49,911 bases of DNA, from positions 1 through 49,911 of the forward strand of contig JABGRQ010000064.1 in assembly GCA_018648225.1 (NCBI GenBank), written 5' to 3'. Made by a program: the position numbers and the translations under genes. This DNA is from Chloroflexota bacterium. Its GTDB lineage: Bacteria; Chloroflexota; Anaerolineae; Anaerolineales; UBA11858. Under the pieces are notes generated by a model. It did not search any database. It had not been told where the DNA came from and saw only the letters and a list, made by a program, of their open reading frames with translations. Every line of letters starts with the position of its first letter. The first letter of the stretch is position 1. Positions 49,869 to 49,911 of this stretch are shown piece by piece.

Positions 49869-49911
49869 TCGGGACAGAATGTTTGGATGGTGATAAAATC
49901 AAAAGCATGAG
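49869..49911. other. Tail of the window
   Basis: A short unassigned stretch. The open frame starting ATG 49864 (MIGTECLDGDKIK...) overlaps the end of the repeat protein and runs off the window; it is too short to judge. Confidence 0.3.

Noticed and set aside
1-49911. CRISPR arrays, phage genes, toxin-antitoxin or restriction systems
   Set aside because: Read on both strands; no direct-repeat/spacer pattern, integrase, capsid, methylase or nuclease gene was seen apart from the transposase fragment.

Overview
The window looks like a contig from a member of the Chloroflexota, most likely class Anaerolineae. This is an inference from gene content and style: a full mraZ-to-ftsZ division and cell-wall cluster with a CvpA-like membrane gene inside it, a B12-dependent (class II) ribonucleotide reductase under NrdR, the recA-recX-rny neighbourhood, a malic enzyme/phosphotransacetylase fusion, many weak-ribosome-site starts and heptanucleotide tandem repeats. 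No rRNA, tRNA, CRISPR array, prophage or recognisable defence system was found. The left edge cuts a transposase gene and the right edge lies just past a repetitive surface-protein gene, so both ends may be repeat-limited assembly breaks.

Layout. 1-1800: a truncated transposase (minus strand) and a divergent radical SAM/SPASM maturase with an unusual Cys-Asp rich N-terminus. 1800-5630 (minus): recA, recX and rny, with a roughly 500-bp recA-recX gap that holds a terminator and a 136-bp inverted-repeat element. 5900-12170 (plus): maeB, a low-molecular-weight phosphatase, a fructosamine-kinase-like protein, an acetyltransferase-like protein and a polysaccharide deacetylase. 12235-13740 (minus): a PLP enzyme resembling the N-terminal half of molybdenum cofactor sulfurase.

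13950-31383 (plus) is the core of the window: promoter, three MraZ boxes, mraZ, rsmH, ftsL, ftsI, murF, mraY, murD, ftsW, murG, a CvpA-like gene, murC, murB, ddl, ftsQ, ftsA, ftsZ. Genes are packed with ATGA or TAATG overlaps. They make UDP-MurNAc-peptide, lipid I and lipid II, the SEDS/PBP pair that polymerises and crosslinks glycan, and the FtsA/FtsZ/FtsQ/FtsL division machinery. murE is missing from its usual place between ftsI and murF.

31384-34968: a 468-bp regulatory gap with hairpins, a good promoter and two NrdR-box-like palindromes 31 bp apart, then nrdR and nrdJ. Downstream are two perfect hairpins, a membrane histidine kinase, a helix-hairpin-helix membrane protein, a nitroreductase, a deoxynucleoside kinase, a sugar-phosphate transferase, an EamA transporter and a secreted GH5-like glycosidase. 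42087-46354 (minus): typA-slyD and a lipoprotein with a von Willebrand A domain. 46355-49911: a PDZ-domain remnant, two palindromes, and a large secreted RTX/beta-helix-like repeat protein.

The window is mostly housekeeping. The best leads are the heptamer repeats that sit in frame inside three unrelated genes and read as FNLQ-type peptides in each, the radical SAM protein with a Cys-Asp repeat, the divergent RecA with its surrounding CAAACGAA motifs, and the fold-back element between recA and recX.
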